Origin: Brevundimonas pondensis
GTDB taxonomy: Bacteria; Pseudomonadota; Alphaproteobacteria; Caulobacterales; Caulobacteraceae
DNA: 64,000 nucleotides
Assembly: GCF_017487345.1 (NCBI RefSeq)
Contig: NZ_CP062006.1
Span: 1,928,001-1,992,000, forward strand
Reading direction: 5' to 3'
Below the pieces are notes generated by a model that saw only the letters and a program-made list of their open reading frames with translations, was not told where the DNA came from and ran no database searches. Positions 24,353-32,261 of this stretch are shown here, in pieces; position 1 is the stretch's first letter, and the number at the start of each line of letters is the position of its first letter. Both the position numbers and the translations under genes were made by a program.

Positions 24353-25567
24353 TCAGGCAAGATAGAGGTCCGCGTCCGGGTCGGTCTCACCCCTCACCCA
24401 GGCCGCCACGACCTGGCTGGCGATCACCGAGGAGGTGATGCCGTTGCCCCCGAAGCCCATGACGCTCCAGGCGTGGGCCATTCCCGGTACTGGCGCGATA
24501 TGGGGCAGGCCGCTGGCGCTCTCTCCGAAGGCCCCGGCCCAGGCGTAGGCGACCTCCAGCGCGACCTCGGGAAGCAGGCCCTTCAGCTTGGCCAGTATGC
24601 GCGCTGTCTTGCGTTCCAGAAGCGCTCTGCTGGCATGGGCGGTGGGAGAATCCTCATCCTCGCCGCCGACGATCAATCGCCCGTCGTTGCTCGTGCGCAT
24701 GTAGAGATAGGGGTCTGATCCTTCCCAGACGAGGGTGTCTCGCAGCCAGGCTGGACCGGCAAAGCCGGGCGTTGACGCAAGCGCCCAGGTCGAGACCACC
24801 CTGGAGTCCGGCGCAGTCACGCCCTTGGGGCGTTCGTAACCGCAACAGAAGACCACCGCTGAAGCCCGTACAGCGAAACCGGTGCTTGTCAGCAAGGTCA
24901 CCCCGTCGGGGTCCGACACGGCTTCGATCACATCGACCGGTGAGAAGAGCCTCGCGCCCCGGGCCTGGGCGCGCCGTAGAAGTCCCGCCGTCAGTTGAGC
25001 AGGATCGGCGCTGGCCGATCCGCCGCTGAGGATGGCGCCGGTTCGGTCGATCCCGAACCGATCACGAACCTGATCCGCCGGCAGGAAGCAGCTCTCCAGG
25101 CCGGCGTCGACCCTCACTGCGGCCTCGCTTTCGAGGGCTCTGCGGCCATAGGCGTCGCCCGCAAGATAGAGGGCGTCGCGATCCCGGTAGCCGCAACGGA
25201 TACCCTCCTGGGCGATGATCTGTTTCAAGTCATCGACCGCGCGCCGCGAGCGCAGATAGGCCCGCTGCGCCTTCGGCCGGCCTATGCGCCTCCCAAGCGC
25301 CTCCAGTGGAAGATCGATCTCCCATTGCAACAGAGCGGTCGAGGCGATGGTCGATCCCATCAGAGGCGCCCTGCGATCAAGGACGGCCAGCGTGTGGTCG
25401 CGCGACAGCTCGTGCGCCATCAGGGCGCCGCTGATCCCGGCTCCGACGACGGCGACATCGACCGAAACGGCCTGCTTTAGAGGGCGAACCGGCGCCCCTG
25501 TAAAAGGGCTGTCCGCCCAGAGAGATCGCCCGCTTCTCAGGTCGCGCTTCTGTGTCAACCTCGCCAT
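24353..25567 (-). CDS. FAD-dependent amine/amino-acid oxidase-like oxidoreductase (DadA/GlpD fold)
   Basis: A 404-residue DAO-type flavoprotein with the N-terminal nucleotide motif VAVVGAGISGALMAHEL (about 37-53) and the C-terminal SVMGFGGNGITSSVIASQ that closes the FAD site. YAWAGAFGESASGLPHIAP is typical of the gamma-glutamylputrescine oxidase/DadA group. It probably oxidises an amine or hydroxy acid with FAD; the substrate cannot be told. Its start is 72 bases from the divergent lhr gene. Confidence 0.8.
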   Translation of the reverse strand: MARLTQKRDLRSGRSLWADSPFTGAPVRPLKQAVSVDVAVVGAGISGALMAHELSRDHTLAVLDRRAPLMGSTIASTALLQWEIDLPLEALGRRIGRPKAQRAYLRSRRAVDDLKQIIAQEGIRCGYRDRDALYLAGDAYGRRALESEAAVRVDAGLESCFLPADQVRDRFGIDRTGAILSGGSASADPAQLTAGLLRRAQARGARLFSPVDVIEAVSDPDGVTLLTSTGFAVRASAVVFCCGYERPKGVTAPDSRVVSTWALASTPGFAGPAWLRDTLVWEGSDPYLYMRTSNDGRLIVGGEDEDSPTAHASRALLERKTARILAKLKGLLPEVALEVAYAWAGAFGESASGLPHIAPVPGMAHAWSVMGFGGNGITSSVIASQVVAAWVRGETDPDADLYLA

Positions 25568-25605
25568 TCAACCCCCGACACGCACAGCCTGCGCCTCCGC
25601 TTCAG

Positions 25606-25630
25606 GGAACGCGCGCTCCTGTGGAGGGTT
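25606..25630 (+). promoter_or_regulatory. Possible sigma-EcfG promoter upstream of lhr
   Basis: GGAAC (25606-25610), 16 bases, then GGTT (25627-25630). The expected start of transcription (about 25637) would leave almost no leader and would cut off the GGAGGG ribosome site at 25623-25628, so this match conflicts with the start at 25640 and may be chance. Confidence 0.25.
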
Positions 25631-25639
25631 GCTCAAACC

Positions 25640-28102
25640 ATGGCCAAGCCTCACCGGATCACGACGTCTGCAACGGATCCGACCCGCCAGCTTCCAGCGC
25701 CGTTTCGCGACTGGTTCGTGGACCGCGGCTGGACCTTGCGCCCCCACCAGCTGGACATGATCGACAAGGCGAAAGCCGGCGCCGATGTCCTGCTCGTGGC
25801 GCCGACAGGCGGCGGCAAGACCCTGGCGGGCTTCCTGCCCAGCCTCCTGCAACTCGCCGAACGCGGCCCGCGCAAGGGCCGCAAGATCCTTCACACCCTC
25901 TACATCTCCCCCCTCAAGGCCCTGGCGGTCGATGTCGAACGGAACCTCCTGATGCCGGTCCGGGACATGGATCTCCCCATCCTCGTGGAGTCACGCACGG
26001 GCGACACCGGCCAGGCCCGGCGCCAGCGTCAGAGGACATCCCCCCCGGACATTCTGCTGACCACGCCGGAACAGCTTGCCCTGTTCTGCGCCTGGAAGGG
26101 CGCGCGCGACTATTTCCAGGATCTGGAGTGCGTGATCATCGACGAGATCCACGCCATCCACGGGTCCAAGCGAGGGGACCTGCTTTCATTGGGGCTGGCG
26201 CGGCTGAGGACGTTTGCGCCCGGCGTCCGCTGCGTCGGTCTGTCGGCCACCGTGGACGACCCGGCCCGCGTCAGACGCTGGCTGTCGGACCGAGGCGACG
26301 ACATCATCCTTGGCCAGGCCGGGGCGCCCCCCCGGCTCGAGGTTCTGCTGTCGCAGAACCGGGTCCCCTGGGCCGGTCACACCGCCCAGCACGCCATGGC
26401 CGAAGTCTATGAGACCATAAAGACGGCGCGCACCACCCTGGTCTTCGTCAACACCCGCTGGCAGGCGGAGTTCGCTTTCCAGGAGCTATGGCGGCTCAAT
26501 GACGACAACCTGCCGATCGCCCTTCATCACGGCAGCCTTTCAGCCGAGCAACGCCGCAAGGTCGAGGCGGCGATGTCGCGCCACGAACTGAGAGCAGTGG
26601 TCTGCACCTCGACGCTGGATCTGGGCATCGACTGGGGCGCAGTCGATCTGGTCATCCAGCTTGCGGCGCCCAAGGGCGCCTCGCGGCTGGTGCAAAGGAT
26701 CGGACGCGCCAACCACAGGCTGGACGAGGCCTCCCGCGCGATTCTGGTTCCCGCCAGCCGGTTCGAGATGCTGGAGTGCCAGGCGGCGGCGGAGGCGGTG
26801 GCTGAAAACGCCCTCGACGGGGATCCGCCCAGGATCGGGGCGAGAGACGTCCTCGCGCAGCACGTCATGGGCTGCGCCTGTTCGGAGCCCTTCGACCCTG
26901 TGGACCTCTATGAGGAGGTGCGCCGGGCTGCGCCCTATGCAGGCCTTTCCTGGGAGGCCTTCGAGCAGGTCGTCGATTTCGTCTCGACAGGCGGCTATGC
27001 GCTCAGAAACTATGATCGCTTCCGCAGGATCATACGCGGTCCCGACGGCCGCTGGCGCGTCCTCAATGAGGAGACGGCGCGACGCCACCGGATGAATGTC
27101 GGCGTCATCGTCGCCGCCCAGACCCTCAACATCCGGCTTGCGGGCCGACGCGGCGCCGGGCGCAAGATCGGCCAGGCCGAGGAGTGGTATTTCGAACAGC
27201 TGACCCCGGGCGACAGCTTCCTCTTCGCTGGCGAGATATGGCGCTTCGAAGGGGTCAGGGCGACGGATGCGATCGTCACCCGCTCGAACGACAAACAGCC
27301 CAAGGTTCCCAGCTGGGGCGGCTCCCGATTTGCGCTTTCCACCTTCCTGGCCAGGCGGGTCCGGCGGATGATCAGCGACCAGTCCTCATGGTCGCGGCTG
27401 CCGCCCGACGTCTGCGAATGGCTGTTCGCCCAGCAGTCGCATTCAAGCATTCCCGGGGAAGAGGATCTCCTGGTCGAGACCTTCAGGCGCGGCAAACGGC
27501 ACTACATGGTCTGCTATCCTTTCGAGGGCCGACTGGCCCACGCCACCCTGGCCATGCTGATCACACGTCGGCTGGACCGGGCCGGGGTCGGGCCGATCGG
27601 CTACCTCGCCAACGACTATGCGCTTTGCGTCTGGTCCTTGCGGCCCATGGACAGCCTCGATTTCGACGCCCTGTTCCAGCAGGACATGCTGGGTGATGAT
27701 CTTGAAGCCTGGCTGGACGAGAGTTTCATGGTGAGACGCGCCTTCAAGGAATGTGCGCTGATCAGCGGCCTGATCGAGCGCCGCATGCCCGGCCACGAGA
27801 AGAACGGACGGCAGGTGACCTTCTCCGCCGACCTGATCTACGACACCCTGCGCCGACATGATCCGGATCACCTTCTCCTGTCCTGCGCGCGCGAGGATGC
27901 GGCGCGCGGACTTCTCGACTTGGCGCGACTGGGGGAGTTTCTCACACGCATCTCGGGCCGGATCGGGGTCGAGCGCCTTGCGCATGTTTCGCCCTTCGCC
28001 GTGCCCCTGCTGATGGAGATCGGCAAGGAGCGTGCGCCTGGGACCACCGCCGCGGACATGATGCTGGAGGACGCCGCCCTGATTGACGAGGCCATGTCTT
28101 GA
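25640..28102 (+). CDS. Ligase-associated Lhr-type DEXH-box helicase
   Basis: An 820-residue superfamily 2 helicase. Motif I is APTGGGKT (54-61), motif II is DEIH (in CVIIDEIHAIHG), motif III is GLSATV, and motif VI lies in LVQRIGRANHR. A long C-terminal winged-helix/Lhr-core region follows. Lhr-Core proteins are 3'-to-5' ATP-dependent DNA translocases. In this repair cluster the helicase is found with PdeM, an exonuclease and a ligase. It overlaps pdeM by four bases (TTGA). A GGAGGG sits 12 bases before the ATG. Confidence 0.93.
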   Translation: MAKPHRITTSATDPTRQLPAPFRDWFVDRGWTLRPHQLDMIDKAKAGADVLLVAPTGGGKTLAGFLPSLLQLAERGPRKGRKILHTLYISPLKALAVDVERNLLMPVRDMDLPILVESRTGDTGQARRQRQRTSPPDILLTTPEQLALFCAWKGARDYFQDLECVIIDEIHAIHGSKRGDLLSLGLARLRTFAPGVRCVGLSATVDDPARVRRWLSDRGDDIILGQAGAPPRLEVLLSQNRVPWAGHTAQHAMAEVYETIKTARTTLVFVNTRWQAEFAFQELWRLNDDNLPIALHHGSLSAEQRRKVEAAMSRHELRAVVCTSTLDLGIDWGAVDLVIQLAAPKGASRLVQRIGRANHRLDEASRAILVPASRFEMLECQAAAEAVAENALDGDPPRIGARDVLAQHVMGCACSEPFDPVDLYEEVRRAAPYAGLSWEAFEQVVDFVSTGGYALRNYDRFRRIIRGPDGRWRVLNEETARRHRMNVGVIVAAQTLNIRLAGRRGAGRKIGQAEEWYFEQLTPGDSFLFAGEIWRFEGVRATDAIVTRSNDKQPKVPSWGGSRFALSTFLARRVRRMISDQSSWSRLPPDVCEWLFAQQSHSSIPGEEDLLVETFRRGKRHYMVCYPFEGRLAHATLAMLITRRLDRAGVGPIGYLANDYALCVWSLRPMDSLDFDALFQQDMLGDDLEAWLDESFMVRRAFKECALISGLIERRMPGHEKNGRQVTFSADLIYDTLRRHDPDHLLLSCAREDAARGLLDLARLGEFLTRISGRIGVERLAHVSPFAVPLLMEIGKERAPGTTAADMMLEDAALIDEAMS

Positions 28103-28818
28103 ACGTCTCAAGCCTGGCCGACGACGGCGCCTTCGCAACGCGACTGGCCGGCACCGACGTCGTGTTTCGCGTCTCCGGCGCCCTCTGGTTGCCGGCGGAA
28201 CGCACCCTGGTCGTCGCCGACCTGCACCTCGAAAAGGGATCCGCCTACGCCGCGCGCGGACAGCTCCTGCCCCCCTATGACACGCGCGAAACCCTCAACC
28301 GGCTGGAGCGGGAGGTCGCGATCCTCGCCCCCCGAACCGTCGTCCTGCTCGGCGACACCCTCCATGACGGTGGGGCTCCGACGCGTATCGGCGAGGAAGA
28401 GCGCGCGCGCCTCAGGGCCTTGGCGGAAAGGGTCAGGCTGATCTGGGTCGTCGGCAATCACGACCCCGAAGGCGCAGGCGACCTGGGCGGCGAAACAGCG
28501 GACGTGGTCGAGGTCGCAGGCCTTTCGCTTCGCCACGAGCCCAGCCCTGGCCCCGTGGAGGGCGAGGTCGCGGGACACCTTCATCCCTGCGCACGCGTCA
28601 AGGGCGCCGCAGGCTCTGTTCGCCGCCCCTGCTTCGCATCGGACGGCAACCGCCTGATCCTGCCGGCCTTCGGCGCCTATGCCGGGGGGCTCAACCTGCG
28701 CGATCCAGCCTTCGCCGGCCTCTTTCGCCTTCCTCCCACAGGCTACCTCCTGGCGCGGCGCGTTGCGGCGGTCCCCTTTGACAAAATGCGACCCGATCAG
28801 AGGTCCCTGGCTAGCTGA
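28099..28818 (+). CDS. pdeM: Ligase-associated metallophosphoesterase PdeM
   Basis: A 239-residue calcineurin-like enzyme with ADLHLEKGS, LLGDTLHDGG, VGNHDPEG and GHLHP as its metal and catalytic motifs. In the characterised Pseudomonas homologue (MPE) it is a manganese-dependent DNA endonuclease. It starts at TTG, fixed by the TTGA overlap with the helicase stop. Its last 8 bases overlap a short permease remnant on the other strand. Confidence 0.9.
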   Translation: MNVSSLADDGAFATRLAGTDVVFRVSGALWLPAERTLVVADLHLEKGSAYAARGQLLPPYDTRETLNRLEREVAILAPRTVVLLGDTLHDGGAPTRIGEEERARLRALAERVRLIWVVGNHDPEGAGDLGGETADVVEVAGLSLRHEPSPGPVEGEVAGHLHPCARVKGAAGSVRRPCFASDGNRLILPAFGAYAGGLNLRDPAFAGLFRLPPTGYLLARRVAAVPFDKMRPDQRSLAS

Positions 28819-28912
28819 GCGCCGCTACAAAATCATAGCGAAACCGGCGCCAGATAGAGGCGCCGAAGGTCAGCGCAACGAGGCCGAACGCCAGTCCCTG
28901 TTGCAATGTCAC
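28811..28912 (-). pseudogene. Remnant of an SLC13-type permease N-terminus
   Basis: GTG at 28912 opens a 33-residue frame, MTLQQGLAFGLVALTFG followed by ASIWRRFRYDFVAALS, then TAG. This looks like the first helix and loop of SLC13-family permeases, which are normally about 590 residues long. The frame stops inside the convergent pdeM gene and nothing resembling the rest of a permease follows. I read it as a truncated relic, probably cut when the lhr/pdeM block arrived. It could instead be a functional 33-residue membrane peptide. Confidence 0.5.
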
Positions 28913-28939
28913 GCCACGACGCCCCCCGGATTACCGATC

Positions 28940-29602
28940 TCAGGCCTTGAAGCGGATCTTCTTCTCGACCTCGGCGGCCGCCTTTTCTTCCTGCTTGCGC
29001 CGGTTGAAGACCGTCCGCATGAAGCGGCGATCCGCAAGGCTCAACACCTCTTCAGCGGCGACAAACTGCTCCTGCTCCTCCTCGCGGATGTGATGGAGGT
29101 ATTCTTCTCGCAGGGCGGCGAAACGACGGATCCATCCGGGAGACGCCATGTCCCGCGCGGCCAGATCCGCGAGAAGGTCATCGATCTCCTTGTGTTCGGC
29201 GATGGCGTGGCGGGCGAAGTCCGTGGTGTCCGGGTTTCTCAGCACGCTGGACCAGAGCGCCTGTTCTTCTGCCGCGGCGTGCGCCTTCAGCTCATGAACC
29301 AGTTCTACAAAGAGGCGCTCGCGGTCGGGAGACTTCCCCTTCGTCTCCTCCAGCATGGCCAGGAGCGCGCGATGGCGATCATGGTCCTCGACCAGCCGAC
29401 CGAAGATGTCGGGATCCCCCCTGAATTTGGTGGCGGGCGTGCTGCCGATCCGTGCGGCCAGGTCAGGCGCTACAGCCCGCGCCTTGGCGACGGCGTCAGC
29501 CCTGGCCTTCCGGGGCGCCACAGGCCGGACGCGATCCTCCGCCCGCTGTTCCTTTCCACCGGCTTTCGCCCGTATCTCGCTCCCCAAGACCCATTTGCGC
29601 AT
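28940..29602 (-). CDS. Hemerythrin HHE-domain protein
   Basis: A 220-residue protein starting at MRKWVLGSEIRAK, with AAGGAG at ideal spacing. The four-helix iron-binding pattern is visible: HDRHRALL, HELKAHAAAEEQAL, HAIAEHKEI and EYLHHIREEEQEQF. A basic N-terminal segment of about 60 residues (KARADAVAKARAV) precedes it. Such proteins bind a di-iron centre and are linked to oxygen, iron or oxidative stress. A predicted sigma-EcfG promoter lies 62 bases upstream. Confidence 0.85.
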   Translation of the reverse strand: MRKWVLGSEIRAKAGGKEQRAEDRVRPVAPRKARADAVAKARAVAPDLAARIGSTPATKFRGDPDIFGRLVEDHDRHRALLAMLEETKGKSPDRERLFVELVHELKAHAAAEEQALWSSVLRNPDTTDFARHAIAEHKEIDDLLADLAARDMASPGWIRRFAALREEYLHHIREEEQEQFVAAEEVLSLADRRFMRTVFNRRKQEEKAAAEVEKKIRFKA

Positions 29603-29663
29603 GCACTGCTCCTTTCTCGAGCCGTCGCCCCCGGAGGCCGACAAGCTCTGCATTCGCAGTACG

Positions 29664-29688
29664 AACCTTTCGGCGATCAGCCGGTTCC
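29664..29688 (-). promoter_or_regulatory. Predicted sigma-EcfG promoter for the hemerythrin gene
   Basis: Minus strand GGAAC (29688-29684), a 16-base spacer, GGTT (29667-29664). The expected leader of about 55 bases contains the AAGGAG ribosome site of the hemerythrin gene. Confidence 0.65.
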
Positions 29689-29716
29689 CGACTGTCCGAA
29701 AGCCGGCGCAGCCTGC

Positions 29717-30856
29717 CTAGCCGACAACCGGGAACCAGACCGTGAACCGGCTCCCCGCCCCCGCCCCGGCGCTCTCCAGTTCGACGGCGCCCTCATGCAT
29801 TTCGACCAGCTGGCGCACCAAGGCGAGGCCGATCCCCAGACCCTCGCGCGACCGGTCGTCCGGCCCTTTGGACTGCGTGAAGAGATCGAAGACCCGGACC
29901 TGCATCTCCTGCGGCACACCGACTCCGTTGTCCGCGACATCAATCCGCACCCGGTCCTCGACCCGGTTGGCCGACACCTGGATCCGCCCCTCCGACGGCG
30001 TATATTTGGCCGCATTGGTCAGCAGATTGCTCACCACCTGGGACAGGCGGGTGAAGTCGCCGTCGAGCCAGATCGGCGCGCCCGGAACTTCGACTGTGAG
30101 GTCGTGGCGCCCCGCGTCGATCTTGGGTCGACTGGTGTCGACCGCCGAGTCGATGATGCTCTGCACCGTCACCCGCTCGCGCTGAAGCGAGATCTTGCCC
30201 TGGTCGATGCGGGCGACGTCCAGCAGATCCTCGATCAGCCGCGACAGATGGTGGGCCTGCACCTCCATTCGGGCGTGGATCAGAGCGCTCTTTTCCGGAT
30301 CCTTCTGTCTCTCCAGCAGTTGGAGCCCCGCCCGGAAGGCCATGACGGGATTGCGCAGCTCGTGTCCGAGCATGGCGATGAAGTCGTTCTTGCGCCGGTC
30401 TGCGGCGCTGAGGGCCGCCGCATAGGCCTTGAGCTCGTCCCGATGCGACAGGATCTCCTGCCTCTGGCGGTAGAGCTCGATGAAGACATTGGCCTTGCTC
30501 TTCAGGATATCCGTCTCGACGGGCTTCTGGATGAAGTCCACCGCTCCGGCCTCATAGCCCCTGAAGCGCCGCTGCTGATCGGCGCTGCCAGCGGTGACGA
30601 AGATGATCGGAACGTGGCGCGCATTGGCGTTGCCGCGCATGAACTCCGCGAGCTGGAAACCGTCCATTCCCGGCATCTGCACGTCGACCAGGGCGAGAGC
30701 GACGTCGTGCACCAGCAGAAGCTCCAGCGCCTCGTCGCCTGACCGGGCCTTGAGACAGACCACGCCGTCGCGCTTCAGCAGGGCCTCCAGGGCGAGAAGG
30801 TTCTCCTCGAGATCGTCCACGAGAAGGAGATGGATCGGCTTGTCAGGGCTCGTCAT
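29717..30856 (-). CDS. Receiver-histidine kinase hybrid
   Basis: A 379-residue protein. Residues 1-125 are a response-regulator receiver with phospho-acceptor D58 (LVDVQMPGMDG) and K111 in IQKPVE. After a coiled linker comes HisKA with H165 (AMLGHELRNP), then HATPase (NAAKYTPSEG, VADNGVGVP, GLGIGLALVRQLVEMH). There is no membrane segment or other sensor domain, so it probably gets its signal by phosphotransfer. It is the last gene of a four-gene operon whose members all overlap by four bases. Confidence 0.9.
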   Translation of the reverse strand: MTSPDKPIHLLLVDDLEENLLALEALLKRDGVVCLKARSGDEALELLLVHDVALALVDVQMPGMDGFQLAEFMRGNANARHVPIIFVTAGSADQQRRFRGYEAGAVDFIQKPVETDILKSKANVFIELYRQRQEILSHRDELKAYAAALSAADRRKNDFIAMLGHELRNPVMAFRAGLQLLERQKDPEKSALIHARMEVQAHHLSRLIEDLLDVARIDQGKISLQRERVTVQSIIDSAVDTSRPKIDAGRHDLTVEVPGAPIWLDGDFTRLSQVVSNLLTNAAKYTPSEGRIQVSANRVEDRVRIDVADNGVGVPQEMQVRVFDLFTQSKGPDDRSREGLGIGLALVRQLVEMHEGAVELESAGAGAGSRFTVWFPVVG

Positions 30857-31428
30857 GCCTGGCCTAGACCTTTCAGAACTTCGAGAATGCGCGCGAGCGA
30901 CATCACTTGGGCGACCGGACAGGCGCGCAGGGCGGCTTCCGGCATGGGGCGGGCATGGGCGGTGGCCGGGTCTTCGACGAAGGTCAGACCGCCGGCGGCG
31001 GCGACCGCCTTCAGTCCCGCCGCCCCGTCCTCATTGGCCCCTGTCAGAACCATGCCGACCAGACCGGCGCCGTAGGCGTCGGCGGCGCTTTCGAAGAGGA
31101 CGTCGATGGAAGGGCGGGAGTAGTTGACCAGCTCGTCGGACGAAAGGGCCAGAGCGCCGTCCGCCTCGACCAGGAGGTGATAGTCGGAAGGGGCGAAATA
31201 GACCACGCCTGGCTCCACCGGCTCCTTGTCCTCGGCCTCCTTCACCGTGAGCGCGCATTTGGACGCAAACAGGGGCGCCAGCACATTGCTGCGGTCGGCG
31301 GGTACGTGCAGGACCACCAGGATCGGCAGGGCGAAGTCGGCGGGAAGCGACGGCAGGAGGGCGAGCAGAGCCTGCACGCCTCCGGCCGAGGCGCCGATCA
31401 CGACAGCGCGGGCGGGATGAGGCGTCAT
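30853..31428 (-). CDS. CheB-type methylesterase domain protein
   Basis: A 191-residue stand-alone CheB catalytic domain. The catalytic triad is S14 (GASAGG), H41 (VLHVP) and D134 (GANEDGAAG). It lacks the receiver domain of chemotactic CheB, so control must come from elsewhere, probably the neighbouring kinases. It overlaps the CheR-like gene upstream and the kinase gene downstream by four bases each. No chemoreceptor or CheA/CheW is nearby, so a non-chemotaxis signalling role is likely. Confidence 0.9.
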   Translation of the reverse strand: MTPHPARAVVIGASAGGVQALLALLPSLPADFALPILVVLHVPADRSNVLAPLFASKCALTVKEAEDKEPVEPGVVYFAPSDYHLLVEADGALALSSDELVNYSRPSIDVLFESAADAYGAGLVGMVLTGANEDGAAGLKAVAAAGGLTFVEDPATAHARPMPEAALRACPVAQVMSLARILEVLKGLGQA

Positions 31429-32261
31429 GGCTCGCGCCTGCGATAGATCTTCTCTTCCGGCACGAAGTCGGCAAAGGCGCCGGCGTGCCGCGAGAAGCGC
31501 AAGCTCTCCTTGGATCCGACGCCCAGGAAGCCGTTGCGAGCCAGGGAGTCCTTGAACAGGCCGACGGCGCGGTCCTGTAGCGGGCGATCAAAATAGATCA
31601 TCACATTGCGGCAGGAGATCAGCTGCATCTCGCCGAAAACCGCATCGGACGCCAGGCTATGGTCCGAGAAGACGACATTGGCCCGCAGGGACTTGTCGAA
31701 GACCGCTCGCCCGTAGTCGGCGGTGTAGTAGTCCGACAGCGAGGTTCGCCCGCCCGACTTCTGGTGATTTTCGGTGAACTTGCGGATGCGATCCAGAGAA
31801 TAGACCCCCGCCTCCGCCGCCCGCAGCGCATCGGGATTGATGTCCGTGGCGTAGAACATCGTCCGTTCGAAAAGGCCTTCCTCCCGGAACAGGATGGCCA
31901 GCGAATAGACCTCTTCGCCGGCGCTGCATCCCGCGATCCACACCTTCAGGGAGGGATAGGTCCGCAGGTGCGGCAGCACCTGTTCGCGCAGGGCCCGGAA
32001 ATAGGCTGGGTCCCGGAACATCTCGCTGACCTGCACCGTCAGGAAACCCAGCAGCCGCGGCAGCATCTCCGGATCATGCAGGACGCGCTCCTGAAGGGCC
32101 GTCAGGCTGGGCAGGCCGAAATGGCTGCGCGCCTGGAGCAGGCGGCGCTTGATCGAGGCCCGCGCATAGTGACGGAAGTCGTAATGATAGCGCTGGAACA
32201 GGGCCTCCAGCAGCAGCTGGATCTCTATGTCCTCCACCGCATGGGGCGCGACGGCGTTCAA
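31425..32261 (-). CDS. CheR-type methyltransferase
   Basis: A 278-residue S-adenosylmethionine-dependent methyltransferase with the all-helical CheR N-domain (RRLLQARSHFGLPS) and a Rossmann domain bearing VWIAGCSAGEEVYSLA, FYATDINPDALRAA and ISCRNVMIYF. It normally methylates receptor glutamates. Here it stands between the large hybrid kinase and CheB in one coupled operon, suggesting reversible methylation of a signalling partner other than a classical chemoreceptor. Confidence 0.92.
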   Translation of the reverse strand: MNAVAPHAVEDIEIQLLLEALFQRYHYDFRHYARASIKRRLLQARSHFGLPSLTALQERVLHDPEMLPRLLGFLTVQVSEMFRDPAYFRALREQVLPHLRTYPSLKVWIAGCSAGEEVYSLAILFREEGLFERTMFYATDINPDALRAAEAGVYSLDRIRKFTENHQKSGGRTSLSDYYTADYGRAVFDKSLRANVVFSDHSLASDAVFGEMQLISCRNVMIYFDRPLQDRAVGLFKDSLARNGFLGVGSKESLRFSRHAGAFADFVPEEKIYRRREP

